Under the pieces are notes generated by a model. It ran no database searches, was not told the origin of the DNA, and saw only the letters and a program-made list of their open reading frames with translations. Shown one piece after another: positions 27,234 to 37,501 of a stretch of 64,000 nucleotides of DNA (its first letter is position 1; the number at the start of each line of letters is the position of its first letter). The stretch lies in NCBI GenBank assembly GCA_964605155.1, contig CAZSAK010000013.1, positions 1-64,000 on the forward strand, read 5' to 3'. Made by a program: the position numbers and the translations under genes. The DNA is from CAZSAK01 sp964605155. Its GTDB lineage: Bacteria; Pseudomonadota; Gammaproteobacteria; SZUA-140.

Positions 27234-28265
27234 GTGGCGCTGACGCTTGGCGATCTTGCAGAACAAATCGGGGGAGAGATATCCGGTGACAGAGACTGCG
27301 TAATAAAGGGTATAGCTGCGCTCAAATCGGCAAAGCCAGGTGATATTACCTTTCTCGCCGATGCCCGTTTTTCGAAATATTTATCTACAACAGCTGCATC
27401 CGCAGTCATTCTCAGAAAGCAGGACAGGGACAACTGCCCGGTGAACGCCATCATGGTGGAAGATCCCTATGTCGCGTATGCCTATGCAGCACAGATCCTT
27501 TATCCTCCTGCCGCTTTCGCCTCCGGTATCCATCCAAGTGCAGATATAGACAAAACTGCATCAGTCGACGTGACTGCCTGGATCGGCCCGCATGTGACCA
27601 TCGGTGCAAATTGCCTTATCGGTCCGCATGTCAGCATAGCACCGGGCTGTGTACTGGAAAATGATATACAGGTAGGCGAAGGTAGCAGGCTGGGACCCTC
27701 TGTCGTTATTTATACCGGAACCCGGATTGGCAAAAGGGCTATATTACATGCCGGAGTGGTTATCGGCTGTGACGGTTTCGGGTTTGCCAACGACCAGGGC
27801 AAGTGGATAAAGATACCGCAGATCGGGGGCGTATTGATCGGTGACGATGTTGAGGTGGGAGCCAATACAACGATCGATCGCGGCGCGATCGATGATACCG
27901 TTGTGGAAGACGGCGTGAAATTGGATAATCAGATCCAGATCGCACACAATGTTCGTATCGGTGAGCATACTGCCATCGCTGCGTGTACCGGCATTGCTGG
28001 TAGCACCACAATCGGCAAGCGGTGTGCAATCGGTGGCGGTGTGGGTATCATAGGACACCTGACTATAACAGATGATGTACATATCACCGGCACAACTTTT
28101 GTATCAAAATCGATATTACATTCAGGCGTGTATTCATCGGGTACACCTATGGAAACAAATCAGCAATGGCGCAGGAATCAGGCGCGAATGAAACAGCTGG
28201 ATGAAATGGCGCGTAGATTAAGAGACCTTGAAAAGTTCGTGGACGGCAAGTTAAATAATCATTAG
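27234..28265 (+). CDS. lpxD: UDP-3-O-acylglucosamine N-acyltransferase
   Basis: LpxD adds the second hydroxyacyl chain to the lipid A precursor, from acyl-ACP. The N-terminal uridine-binding domain (about residues 1-100) precedes a left-handed beta-helix of hexapeptide repeats, with the catalytic histidine in QIAHNVRIG. A C-terminal helix (EMARRLRDLEKFV) follows. The start is GTG at 27234 with weak AGG upstream; no better start aligns with the family MALTLGDLAEQIGG. The 136-base gap from skp holds no other gene. Confidence 0.96.
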   Translation: MALTLGDLAEQIGGEISGDRDCVIKGIAALKSAKPGDITFLADARFSKYLSTTAASAVILRKQDRDNCPVNAIMVEDPYVAYAYAAQILYPPAAFASGIHPSADIDKTASVDVTAWIGPHVTIGANCLIGPHVSIAPGCVLENDIQVGEGSRLGPSVVIYTGTRIGKRAILHAGVVIGCDGFGFANDQGKWIKIPQIGGVLIGDDVEVGANTTIDRGAIDDTVVEDGVKLDNQIQIAHNVRIGEHTAIAACTGIAGSTTIGKRCAIGGGVGIIGHLTITDDVHITGTTFVSKSILHSGVYSSGTPMETNQQWRRNQARMKQLDEMARRLRDLEKFVDGKLNNH

Positions 28266-28329
28266 TCAAGCTGTTGGTAATATCAGTTAATGATATCATT
28301 TCGTCAAATAAACCAAAGAGTTGAATCAC

Positions 28330-28806
28330 ATGGCGGACAAGGGAACTGAAAAAGGTACTATCGTGCACGGAATGGATATCCATGATGTCCTTAAACACCT
28401 GCCACATCGCTATCCATTCTTATTAATAGATCGTGTGCTGGAATGCATTCCCGGAAAGTCATTGATCGCACTAAAGAACGTTTCTTATAACGAACCGTTT
28501 TTCACCGGTCATTTTCCACAACGGCCGGTGATGCCGGGTGTGTTGATCCTTGAAGCGCTTGCGCAGGCGACGGGTATACTTGCCTTCAGGAGTACCGAAT
28601 CTGTACCGAGTGACGGTGCACTGTATTACCTTGTAGGTATCGATAATGGACGGTTTAAACAGCCTGTTGAGCCCGGTGATCAGTTGATTCTGGAAGTCGA
28701 GTTGTCGCGAAATGTTCGCAATATATGGAAGTTCTCCACGGAAGCGCGCGTTGGCAATGAGGTAGTAGCCAGTGCTGACGTGATGTGCGCTTCCAAGGAG
28801 GTCTAA
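28330..28806 (+). CDS. fabZ: 3-hydroxyacyl-ACP dehydratase FabZ
   Basis: FabZ dehydrates 3-hydroxyacyl-ACP in fatty acid elongation and competes with LpxA/LpxD for hydroxyacyl-ACP. The hot-dog fold motifs LPHRYPFLLIDRV and GHFPQRPVMPGVLILEALAQ carry the catalytic His and Glu. The ATG at 28330 is preceded by AAAGAG (28315-28320) and gives 158 residues. A TTG three codons earlier is less likely. lpxA begins 2 bases after the stop, with its ribosome binding site inside the end of fabZ. Confidence 0.96.
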   Translation: MADKGTEKGTIVHGMDIHDVLKHLPHRYPFLLIDRVLECIPGKSLIALKNVSYNEPFFTGHFPQRPVMPGVLILEALAQATGILAFRSTESVPSDGALYYLVGIDNGRFKQPVEPGDQLILEVELSRNVRNIWKFSTEARVGNEVVASADVMCASKEV

Positions 28807-28808
28807 CA

Positions 28809-29579
28809 TTGATTGATGAGCGTGCTGTTATCGATCCATCGGCACGCCTATCCGATAACGTCACTGTCGGTCCCTATAGCGTCATCGGTTCAGACGTGGA
28901 AATCAATGCAGGCACCTGGATAGGACCTCACGTAGTCATACAGGGGCCAACGCGGATAGGGCGGGACAACAGGATTTTTCAGTTTGCCTCTATCGGTGAT
29001 ATCCCGCAGGACAAAAAATATGCGGGGGAATGGACACTGCTGGAAATTGGTGACCGAAACGTTTTCAGGGAATATTGCACGATCAATCGCGGTACGGTAC
29101 AGGGTGGTGGTGTTACTCGCGTGGGTGATGACAACTGGGTCATGGTAGGTGTCCATATCGCGCATGATTGCATCATTGGTAACCAGACTATATTTGCCAA
29201 TAATGCCTCACTTGCCGGCCATGTCAGCATCGGTGATTATGCGATCCTTGGAGGTTTTACCCTTGTCCATCAGTTTTGTACGCTTGGTGCCCACTGTTTT
29301 ACAGCCATGGGCAGTGTAATTCCCAAGGATGTACCTCCCTATATACTTGTATCCGGGCACATGGCGAAGCCATACGGCCTCAATGTTGAAGGTTTGAAAA
29401 GACGCGGCTTCAGCACGGACACGATCACCAACCTGCGACGTGCCTACAAGATCCTGTATAAATCGGGTCTGCCTGTCAAGCAGGCTGTCGAGCAGATATC
29501 GGCAATGTCAACGGAATGTCCGGATGTCGCCGACCTTGCGGCGTTTGTCGAGGAATCCACTCGCGGCATTATTCGATGA
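28809..29579 (+). CDS. lpxA: UDP-N-acetylglucosamine acyltransferase, TTG start
   Basis: LpxA transfers 3-hydroxyacyl from ACP to UDP-GlcNAc, the first lipid A step. The beta-helix of hexapeptide repeats and the catalytic histidine in GVHIAHDCIIGNQ are visible, with a C-terminal helical domain. I start it at TTG 28809, since AAGGAGGT (28795-28802) lies 6 bases upstream and the protein then begins M-I-D-E-R, matching the usual M-I-D start. It gives 256 residues. A GTG at 28785 would add eight residues foreign to the family and lacks a ribosome binding site. Confidence 0.95.
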   Translation: MIDERAVIDPSARLSDNVTVGPYSVIGSDVEINAGTWIGPHVVIQGPTRIGRDNRIFQFASIGDIPQDKKYAGEWTLLEIGDRNVFREYCTINRGTVQGGGVTRVGDDNWVMVGVHIAHDCIIGNQTIFANNASLAGHVSIGDYAILGGFTLVHQFCTLGAHCFTAMGSVIPKDVPPYILVSGHMAKPYGLNVEGLKRRGFSTDTITNLRRAYKILYKSGLPVKQAVEQISAMSTECPDVADLAAFVEESTRGIIR

Positions 29580-29682
29580 CCCGGTATATCGGGCCTGTTC
29601 TACCGGCCATCCTGATCAGTCAATTCCCTGTTTTGACACTGAGCGCTGAACGACCACATGACCAGGCACAGCGATATCCGGG

Positions 29683-30819
29683 ATGTTGCGGATAGGTCTT
29701 GTAGCGGGCGAGGCCTCGGGAGATCTGCTGGGGGCAGGCCTGATACAGGCTATCAAGGCACGTAATCCCGACGCTGTATTCGAAGGAATCGCCGGCCCGC
29801 GTATGGTCGAGCAAGGTTGCACTGCGCTATTCCCAGCTGAAAAACTCGCTGTAATGGGGATCGTCGAAGTGTTGCGACACTATCTTGAGCTGAGGCGTAT
29901 TCGTTCGCAACTGATCCGGCACTTTATCAGCGACCCGCCTGATATATTCATTGGGATCGATTCCCCCGATTTTAATCTCGGTCTGGAAACCAGATTGAAG
30001 GCGGCGGGCATACCTACGGTCCATTATGTCAGTCCTTCGGTGTGGGCATGGCGCGAGTATCGCGTGCGCAAGATCCACAAGGCGGTTGACCTGATACTGA
30101 CATTGTTTCCTTTCGAAGAGGAGTTTTATTGTAAATATCAGATACCGGCGAGGTTTGTCGGCCACCCGCTGGCTGATCTCATTCCGCTCAATAATGACGC
30201 CCATGAAGCGCGCAGAGATTTGGGATTACCCGAGGACGGGGTCATCGTGGCACTGCTGCCAGGCAGTCGCACCACGGAGCTTCAGCAGCTCGCAGCTTTA
30301 TTTGTCAAAACAGCTGCCTGGTGTCATGAGCGACGACCACAATTGTTCTTTGTGGCGCCGTTTGTCAATACACAAACCCGTGAAATATTCCAACAGGCTG
30401 TTACGCAACATGCGTCCGGGTTACCCGTGACACTGGTTGATGGCAAATCACGACAGGTCATGATGGCGGCCGATATCGTATTACTGGCGAGCGGCACCGC
30501 GACACTGGAGGCGTTGCTGTTGAAGCGACCGATGGTGGTTGCCTACCGTCTGGCACCGTTGAGTTACTGGATAGTGACACGATTATTGACAATCAGGCAA
30601 TATGCCCTGCCCAACCTGTTGGCGGGTACGACATTGGTGCCTGAATTCATCCAGGACCGGGCGACAAAGGAGAATCTTGGCGGCGCAATACTGGAATATC
30701 TGGATAATCCCGCGTCGGTGGCTGAATTGACGCGGCAATTCGAGATTATCCATCGCATGTTACGGCGGCAAGCAAGTGACAACGCGGCGCAGTCCGTGTT
30801 GGCGTTGATCGACCGGTGA
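29683..30819 (+). CDS. lpxB: Lipid-A-disaccharide synthase
   Basis: LpxB is a GT-19 glycosyltransferase at the inner membrane that joins UDP-diacylglucosamine and lipid X. The start LRIGLVAGEASGDLLGAGL, the GIDSPDFNLGLE motif, YVSPSVWAWREYR, LLPGSRTTEL and the donor-binding ASGTATLEALLLKRPMVV are all typical. It has 378 residues. It follows lpxA after a 103-base gap in which no gene was found, and precedes rnhB, the usual order. Confidence 0.97.
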   Translation: MLRIGLVAGEASGDLLGAGLIQAIKARNPDAVFEGIAGPRMVEQGCTALFPAEKLAVMGIVEVLRHYLELRRIRSQLIRHFISDPPDIFIGIDSPDFNLGLETRLKAAGIPTVHYVSPSVWAWREYRVRKIHKAVDLILTLFPFEEEFYCKYQIPARFVGHPLADLIPLNNDAHEARRDLGLPEDGVIVALLPGSRTTELQQLAALFVKTAAWCHERRPQLFFVAPFVNTQTREIFQQAVTQHASGLPVTLVDGKSRQVMMAADIVLLASGTATLEALLLKRPMVVAYRLAPLSYWIVTRLLTIRQYALPNLLAGTTLVPEFIQDRATKENLGGAILEYLDNPASVAELTRQFEIIHRMLRRQASDNAAQSVLALIDR

Positions 30820-30876
30820 TGATATCTTGTTTCCAGCCAAAGCTCCTGCAAATAACTATGATTATGAAGTCGCATC

Positions 30877-31491
30877 ATGTCCGGGGTTGATCGTTCACTG
30901 GTTGCGGGGGTCGACGAGGCGGGGCGTGGGCCCCTGGCGGGACCCGTCATCGCCGCCGCGGTGATCCTGGATCCGGATGTCTCCATTGACGGTATCACGG
31001 ATTCCAAGCTGCTTCCGGAAGCGATGCGCAACAGACTGGAACTGGAGATCAAAAGCCGCGCCCTGGCGTGGGCAATCGGCAGGGCGGACGTCGAGGAGAT
31101 CGATAACCTGAATATACTGCAGGCGACCATGTTGGCCATGCGGCGCGCGGTACAGACATTGACGATACGACCCCGATTGGCGTTGATCGATGGAAATCGC
31201 TGCCCAGACCTCGATGATTGCAAGTCCGAGGCGATAATTAAGGGTGATCAATCAGTTACCGCAATAGGCGCAGCCTCCATCCTGGCCAAGGTGGCGCGGG
31301 ACAGGGAAATGGTGCAGTTGGATTCACGCTACCCCGGCTATGGATTCGCCCGTCACAAGGGGTACTCGACCCGGGCGCATATCGATGCCCTGAACAGGCT
31401 GGGGGCCTGCCCCGCCCACCGAAGAAGCTATGAGCCGGTGCGTATCATCTTGTCCGGCACGCTTATTTCATGCGGGCCGGAGGCACAATAA
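30877..31491 (+). CDS. rnhB: Ribonuclease HII
   Basis: RNase HII cuts RNA in RNA:DNA hybrids and starts the removal of single ribonucleotides from DNA. The catalytic motif VDEAGRGPLAGPV (Asp-Glu, about residues 13-25), the second Asp in DSKLL, and the ALIDGNRCPDL and VTAIGAASILAKVARD motifs are intact. Its 204 residues are typical. It lies between lpxB and dnaE as in E. coli. Confidence 0.97.
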   Translation: MSGVDRSLVAGVDEAGRGPLAGPVIAAAVILDPDVSIDGITDSKLLPEAMRNRLELEIKSRALAWAIGRADVEEIDNLNILQATMLAMRRAVQTLTIRPRLALIDGNRCPDLDDCKSEAIIKGDQSVTAIGAASILAKVARDREMVQLDSRYPGYGFARHKGYSTRAHIDALNRLGACPAHRRSYEPVRIILSGTLISCGPEAQ

Positions 31492-31609
31492 CGCCGGTGC
31501 ATGTTTACCCAAGTACTATGAATTCATTGCTGTTCGGCACATATTCAGATCATGATTTCAAATAAATCGACAACTCGCGACCGGCATTCGCCTCCGTTAA
31601 AATAGTGTA

Positions 31610-34600
31610 ATGTCAAATTCCTTTGTTCATCTTCACCTGCACAGTGAATATTCCCTGGTCGACAGTTGTGTCCGCATACCCGCCTTGATTGATACAGTAG
31701 CCGGATCGGGCATGCCGGCTGTCGCAGTGACGGATCAGAGCAACATGTTTGCCATGGTCAAGTTCTACCGGAGCGCACTGCGACGGGGAATCAAACCGAT
31801 CGTGGGCGTCGATCTATGGGTTCTGAACGACCTCGAACATAACCGGCCTGGACGCCTGATCCTGTTATGTCAGAACCGACAGGGTTATCTGAATCTGACG
31901 CGTCTGGTGTCACGCAGTTATATCGAAGGGCAGCAACGCGGTACCCCGGTTGTGAACAGGGATTGGTTCGAGGGGGCCAGTGAGGGCCTGATCGCACTGT
32001 CCGGTGGACATGAAGGGGATATCGGCCAGGCCTTGATGGCGGATAACAAGGACCAGGCACAGGCGTTATTGCAACACTGGCAAGCGCTTTTCCCGGACCG
32101 CTTTTATATCGAATTGCAGCGTACTGGTCATGAGCAGGAAGACATCTATTTGCCGCTCGCGCTGCAATTGGCCACAGAAGCCGATGTACCGGTTGTGGCG
32201 ACGAATAACGTCAGATTTCTGGTCTCTGATGACTTCGGTGCCCACGAAAGCAGGGTCTGTATCCATGACGGCCGCACGCTTGAAGACCCCCGCAGGTCGC
32301 GTTTGTATACCGAGCAACAATATCTGCGCACACCGGAGGAAATGACTCGACTGTTTGCAGATATCCCCGAGGCACTCACCAACACTGTTGAAATAGCGAA
32401 GCGCTGCAATCTGCAACTGAGTCTGGGTAAGAATGTGCTGCCTGATTTTCCGGTTCCCAAGGGACAGACCATCGAGTCCTATTTCCGTGAACAGGCCCGG
32501 GAAGGACTCAAGGCACGCCTGAGGGCAACGTTTAACGGGGTATCCAGCCAGGAGCAAGAGCAGATCGGCCACTACGAAACACGACTGGCCCATGAACTGG
32601 ATGTGATCGTGAACATGGGTTATCCCGGTTATTTTCTGATCGTGGCTGATTTCATCCGCTGGGCCAAGGAAAATGACATACCCGTAGGACCCGGACGGGG
32701 TTCGGGCGCAGGCTCGCTGGTCGCATACACGCTCGGCATCACCGATCTTGATCCCATTCGTTATGATTTGCTGTTTGAACGATTCCTGAATCCCGAGCGT
32801 GTTTCACTGCCTGATTTTGACATCGATTTCTGCATGGAAGGGCGTGATCGGGTCATTGAATATGTTACCCGGCGTTACGGACGAGAGCGTGTATCACAGA
32901 TCATCACCTACGGCACGATGGCGGCCAAGGCGGTGGTTCGCGACGTCGGACGAGTATTGGGACATCCGTACGGATTCGTTGATCAACTGGCCAAATTGAT
33001 CCCGTTTGAACTCGGTATTACCCTCGACAAGGCGTTGGCAGATGAAGATCTGTTAAAACAGCGTTATGACGAAGAGGAAGATGTCCGCACCTTGATTGAC
33101 CTTGCCCGCTCACTGGAAGGGCTGGTGCGCAATGCCGGCAGACATGCGGGCGGTGTCGTTATCGCACCTTCAGACCTGACAGACTTTACCCCATTGTACT
33201 GCGAGCAGGGATCGTCAGGTACCGTAACGCAATTTGACAAGGACGATGTGGAGGCTATAGGTCTGGTCAAGTTCGACTTTCTCGGCCTGCGTACCCTCAC
33301 CATCATCGATCATACCATCAAGGCTGTTAACAGGACACGCACAGCAACGGGTGAAGCACCACTCGACATCAATGAGATACCGCTGGATGACAAGGAGAGT
33401 TATGACCTGTTAAAGCGGTGTGCAACGACCGCTGTATTCCAGCTGGAATCCCGTGGTATGAAGGAACTCATCAAGCGCCTGCAGCCTGATTGTTTCGATG
33501 AAATCATCGCCCTGGTTGCATTGTTCCGTCCCGGTCCCTTGCAGTCAGGGATGGTGGATGATTTCATCAACCGCAAACACGGTGCACGAGTGGACTATCT
33601 TCATCCTGCCCTGGAACCGATTCTGAAACCCACCTATGGGGTCATCCTTTACCAGGAACAGGTGATGCAGATTGCGCAGGTCCTGGCCGGCTATTCACTG
33701 GGTCAGGCAGACCTGCTGCGGCGTGCGATGGGTAAGAAAAAGCCGGAGGAAATGGCCAAGCAACGGACTGTGTTTCTGGACGGTGCCAGGGAAAAGGGCA
33801 TCAAGGCACATACAGCGGAGCATATCTTCAACCTGATGGACAAGTTCGCCGGCTATGGATTCAATAAGTCGCATTCCGCAGCCTATGCATTGATCGCCTA
33901 CCAGACCGCATGGCTCAAGGCGCATTATCCCGCTGCCTTTATGGCAGCCGTGTTGTCCTCTGATATGGACAATACGGACAAGGTCATGATGTTGATTGAT
34001 GAGTGCCGTACGATGGGTCTTGCCATATCCCCTCCCAATATCAATACCTGTGAATATGAATTTACCGTCGGTAACGAAGCGACCATTTTGTACGGTCTCG
34101 GTGCCATCAAGGGGGTCGGGTCTGCGGCGCTGGAAGGTATTCTGGCGCAACGTAACGAACACGGACCGTTCGAGGATCTGCTTGATCTTTGCAGCAGGAT
34201 CGATTTACGCAGGGCCAACCGCAGGGTATTGGAGGCATTGATCAAGTCGGGTGCGCTGGATGTGGTCGACAGCAACAGGGCTCGCTCCATGACGTCGCTT
34301 ACGACGGTCTTGCAGATGGCCGAGCGCCATATACGTAATCTGGCCGCCGGACAGGATGATATGTTCGGCAGCAGCGGCGCACCCTCTTTGAACAGGATCC
34401 AGATGGAGGACACCCTGACGGAACCGGTGTCTGAGTGGAGTGAGCAACAACGTCTGCAGGCGGAAAAGGAGACACTGGGGCTGTATCTGACCGGTCATCC
34501 CATTGAACGTTATACACGGGAACTTTCCCAGTTTGTGACAACCCGGATAGCTGATCTGAAACCCTCACAGGATCAGTCGGTGATTGTCGCAGGCCTGGTA

Positions 34601-35080
34601 GTGGCCTTGCGAACCCTGCACAGCAGGCGCGGTGACAAGATTGCCTTTGTTTCGCTCGATGACAGAAGCGGCAGGCTCGAGCTTGCGGTGTTTGCTGAAG
34701 CCTATCAGCGTAATCGCGAATTGCTGGTAAAGGATCGCCTGCTTGTGGTGGAGGGAACGGTGAGCATCGATGAATATTCAGGTGGTTTCAGAATGAGTGC
34801 TGAGAATATCTATGATATTGATCGTGCCCGCGAGGTCTTCGCCAAGGGGCTTGAAATCGATGTTGAACAGCTGCGTTCGGCAAACGGATTCATCGGATCA
34901 CTGGCCGAGGTTTTGCACCCCTTTCGTGAAGGTAATTGTCCTGTGTGGATCAATTACCAGGGTCAACATGCGGCCGCGCGCATGGCGTTGGGACAGGAAT
35001 GGCGCATCCATCCGACCGATGAGTTATTGCACCGTTTGACAGAAGTCGCGGGACCGGATAACTTCAGAATGGTGTACTAG
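31610..35080 (+). CDS. dnaE: DNA polymerase III alpha subunit
   Basis: DnaE is the catalytic subunit of the replicative polymerase. The N-terminal PHP domain starts with FVHLHLHSEYSLVDS. The palm carries GPGRGSGAGSLVAYTLGI and the catalytic PDFDIDF (Asp402 and Asp404), and the third acidic residue follows further on. A tandem helix-hairpin-helix, an OB domain (SVIVAGLVVALRTLHSRRGDKIAF) and the tau-binding C-terminus follow. The length of 1156 residues is close to the E. coli 1160, so this is DnaE1 rather than the shorter ImuC/DnaE2. accA follows on the same strand. Confidence 0.98.
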   Translation: MSNSFVHLHLHSEYSLVDSCVRIPALIDTVAGSGMPAVAVTDQSNMFAMVKFYRSALRRGIKPIVGVDLWVLNDLEHNRPGRLILLCQNRQGYLNLTRLVSRSYIEGQQRGTPVVNRDWFEGASEGLIALSGGHEGDIGQALMADNKDQAQALLQHWQALFPDRFYIELQRTGHEQEDIYLPLALQLATEADVPVVATNNVRFLVSDDFGAHESRVCIHDGRTLEDPRRSRLYTEQQYLRTPEEMTRLFADIPEALTNTVEIAKRCNLQLSLGKNVLPDFPVPKGQTIESYFREQAREGLKARLRATFNGVSSQEQEQIGHYETRLAHELDVIVNMGYPGYFLIVADFIRWAKENDIPVGPGRGSGAGSLVAYTLGITDLDPIRYDLLFERFLNPERVSLPDFDIDFCMEGRDRVIEYVTRRYGRERVSQIITYGTMAAKAVVRDVGRVLGHPYGFVDQLAKLIPFELGITLDKALADEDLLKQRYDEEEDVRTLIDLARSLEGLVRNAGRHAGGVVIAPSDLTDFTPLYCEQGSSGTVTQFDKDDVEAIGLVKFDFLGLRTLTIIDHTIKAVNRTRTATGEAPLDINEIPLDDKESYDLLKRCATTAVFQLESRGMKELIKRLQPDCFDEIIALVALFRPGPLQSGMVDDFINRKHGARVDYLHPALEPILKPTYGVILYQEQVMQIAQVLAGYSLGQADLLRRAMGKKKPEEMAKQRTVFLDGAREKGIKAHTAEHIFNLMDKFAGYGFNKSHSAAYALIAYQTAWLKAHYPAAFMAAVLSSDMDNTDKVMMLIDECRTMGLAISPPNINTCEYEFTVGNEATILYGLGAIKGVGSAALEGILAQRNEHGPFEDLLDLCSRIDLRRANRRVLEALIKSGALDVVDSNRARSMTSLTTVLQMAERHIRNLAAGQDDMFGSSGAPSLNRIQMEDTLTEPVSEWSEQQRLQAEKETLGLYLTGHPIERYTRELSQFVTTRIADLKPSQDQSVIVAGLVVALRTLHSRRGDKIAFVSLDDRSGRLELAVFAEAYQRNRELLVKDRLLVVEGTVSIDEYSGGFRMSAENIYDIDRAREVFAKGLEIDVEQLRSANGFIGSLAEVLHPFREGNCPVWINYQGQHAAARMALGQEWRIHPTDELLHRLTEVAGPDNFRMVY

Positions 35081-35144
35081 ATCTGCAGTGTAACAGGAGC
35101 CGGCGAAAACAGTATTTATGCAAGAATCTGTCAAGAAATTTAAC

Positions 35145-36107
35145 ATGAAACAGAATTTTCTCGATTTTGAGCAACCCATCGCGGAGCTCGAGGCGAAGAT
35201 CGAGGAGTTACGCTATGTCGGCAGTGACAACGAGATCAACATAAACGAGGAAATCGTCCGTCTTGAAACCAAGTGCAGGACGATGACGGAATCGATTTTC
35301 TCATCACTCAGCGCATGGCAGGTATCACAGCTGGCACGTCATCCACAACGGCCGTATACGCTGGATTATATCGAACGTATTTTCAGCGAATTTACCGAAT
35401 TACATGGTGATCGTAGTTTTGCCGATGATCCGGCGATTGTAGGGGGGCTTGCAAGGATTGATGACAGACCGGTCATGATCATCGGTCATCAAAAAGGCCG
35501 TGATACCAAGGAAAAACTCAGGCGGAATTTCGGCATGCCCCGTCCGGAGGGCTATCGCAAGGCATTACGCCTGATGAAACTGGCAGAACGATTCAGGCTC
35601 CCCATCCTGACTTTTATAGATACCCCCGGTGCATATCCCGGCGTGGATGCGGAAGAGCGGGGGCAGAGCGAGGCGATAGCACGCAATCTCATGGAAATGT
35701 CCGGTCTCAAGGTACCGATTATATGTACCGTCATCGGCGAAGGGGGTTCAGGTGGCGCATTGGCCATCGGCGTGGGTGACCGGGTGCTGATGCTGGAATA
35801 CAGCACCTATTCGGTGATCTCGCCGGAAGGATGCGCCTCGATTCTCTGGAAAAGTGCGGATCGGGCCTCCGATGCAGCGGAGGCGATGGGGATCACTTCG
35901 AAAAGACTCAATGAGCTCGACCTGATCGATCAGGTAATCAAGGAACCCCTGGGTGGCGCACATCGTAATATCGATGACATGTCACAACGACTCAAGGATG
36001 TCCTCAAGGAAACGCTGTCTTATCTCGACGGAATCGCACTGGATAAACTGATCAACATGCGCTATGACCACCTGATGAAATACGGCCATTACAAGACCCG
36101 TCAATGA
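35145..36107 (+). CDS. accA: Acetyl-CoA carboxylase carboxyltransferase alpha subunit
   Basis: AccA, with AccD, transfers carboxyl from biotin to acetyl-CoA to give malonyl-CoA. The start at ATG 35145 gives MKQNFLDFEQPIAELEAKI, aligning residue for residue with the E. coli N-terminus and giving 320 residues. An in-frame ATG at 35118 would add nine residues. The LHGDRSFADDPAIVGG, TFIDTPGAYPGVDAEERGQ and GEGGSGGALAIGVGD motifs form the crotonase-like active site and oxyanion holes. tilS overlaps the stop by four bases. Confidence 0.96.
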   Translation: MKQNFLDFEQPIAELEAKIEELRYVGSDNEININEEIVRLETKCRTMTESIFSSLSAWQVSQLARHPQRPYTLDYIERIFSEFTELHGDRSFADDPAIVGGLARIDDRPVMIIGHQKGRDTKEKLRRNFGMPRPEGYRKALRLMKLAERFRLPILTFIDTPGAYPGVDAEERGQSEAIARNLMEMSGLKVPIICTVIGEGGSGGALAIGVGDRVLMLEYSTYSVISPEGCASILWKSADRASDAAEAMGITSKRLNELDLIDQVIKEPLGGAHRNIDDMSQRLKDVLKETLSYLDGIALDKLINMRYDHLMKYGHYKTRQ

Positions 36108-37438
36108 CACATTTCTCGCCCCAACAGCTGTTGGCGGCACTCAAACGTATTCCGAATGTCACCCGTTATCTGGTCGCATACAGCGGCGGTATGGATTCGC
36201 ACGTGTTGTTGCATGCCTTGACTTCGGTTCGCAGTGATCTGGAAACCGATATCGATGTCGTGCATATCAATCATGGCCTGAGCCGGGATGCGCATGTCTG
36301 GTCGCAACACTGCCGTTCGATTTGCAATACATTATCCGTCACATGCCATGTCTATGAGGTGAACGCTGCTCCCGAACCGGGCGATAGTCCCGAAGCAGCA
36401 GCCCGTAGGGCACGATACTCCAGGCTCGCGGACATCGTCCAGTCCGGGGACTGTGTGCTGACAGCACATCATCAGGATGACCAGGCGGAAACCGTATTAC
36501 TACAGATGTTACGGGGTGCGGGTCCGCGCGGTCTGGCAGCAATGCCTGTGTATACGGAATTTTCTCAGGGGTTGCTTGCCCGTCCGTTACTGGCGTTTAC
36601 ACGGGAAGAGCTGCATGGCTATGCGTTACGGGAGGGACTGCGGTGGGTTGATGACAATAGCAATTTTGACACCGGCTATCAGCGAAATTTTTTGCGCCAT
36701 GAGGTATTGCCGTTATTGAAATCGCGCTGGCCTTCCATGGCCAGGACACTGTCACGCACGGCCGATCATTGCGCCGATGCCATGCAACTTATGGACGAGG
36801 TCGCCTCCATGGACCTGGACAGGATTCGCGGCCTGCAATCGAATACCCTTGATATTACAGCCTTGACAGCGCTTGCGGCACCGAATCAACGCAATGTATT
36901 ACGATTCTGGTTCAGACAGCTGGGCATGGAGATGCCGGAGACGTTACAGCTTGATCGCCTGCGTCATGATGTGATGGAAGCCGGCGAAGACCGGATGCCG
37001 CTGCTGGCCTGGTCGGGCAATGAAATACGCCGATATCGCGATGTATTGTATGCCATGCCGGCCCTCGATGGCTTCGATCCGGGGTGTATCCTGGAATGGG
37101 ACATGACCAATGGTCTTGATCTGCCGGCGGGCATGGGACGGTTATACGCAATACAGGTGAATGGCAGGGGATTGAATGCCGCACTGTGCCGTTCCCGGGC
37201 AGTTACGGTCAGGTACCGGCATGGAGGAGAACGTTGCAAACCCGTTGGCGACAAGCATACACGTTCTATAAAGAAACTTTTTCAACAGCACGGAATACCA
37301 CCATGGTGGCGCGACAGGATCCCGTTTATCTACATCGGTGACCAGCTGGCCGCAGTGGCAGATCTCTGGCTCTGTCAGTCGTGTCAGGCCGGGCCCGGTG
37401 AGTCCGGTCTCGAGATTCAATGGTTGCCGAAGACATAA
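36104..37438 (+). CDS. tilS: tRNA(Ile)-lysidine synthase
   Basis: TilS attaches lysine to C34 of tRNA-Ile(CAU), switching it to read AUA. The ATP-pyrophosphatase P-loop is YSGGMDSHVL (about residues 26-35), followed by VHINHGLSRDA and the LTAHHQDDQAETVLLQMLRGAG motif. The middle substrate-binding domain and the C-terminal TilS domain (KKLFQQHGIPPWWRDRIPFIY) are both present. It has 444 residues and overlaps accA by four bases. E. coli also has tilS a short way downstream of accA. Confidence 0.95.
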   Translation: MTHFSPQQLLAALKRIPNVTRYLVAYSGGMDSHVLLHALTSVRSDLETDIDVVHINHGLSRDAHVWSQHCRSICNTLSVTCHVYEVNAAPEPGDSPEAAARRARYSRLADIVQSGDCVLTAHHQDDQAETVLLQMLRGAGPRGLAAMPVYTEFSQGLLARPLLAFTREELHGYALREGLRWVDDNSNFDTGYQRNFLRHEVLPLLKSRWPSMARTLSRTADHCADAMQLMDEVASMDLDRIRGLQSNTLDITALTALAAPNQRNVLRFWFRQLGMEMPETLQLDRLRHDVMEAGEDRMPLLAWSGNEIRRYRDVLYAMPALDGFDPGCILEWDMTNGLDLPAGMGRLYAIQVNGRGLNAALCRSRAVTVRYRHGGERCKPVGDKHTRSIKKLFQQHGIPPWWRDRIPFIYIGDQLAAVADLWLCQSCQAGPGESGLEIQWLPKT

Positions 37439-37501
37439 CGGGAGATGGGACGAGCTGAAAAAGATGATACCAATAGATTTCTCTAATATTACAAAGTTAC
37501 A

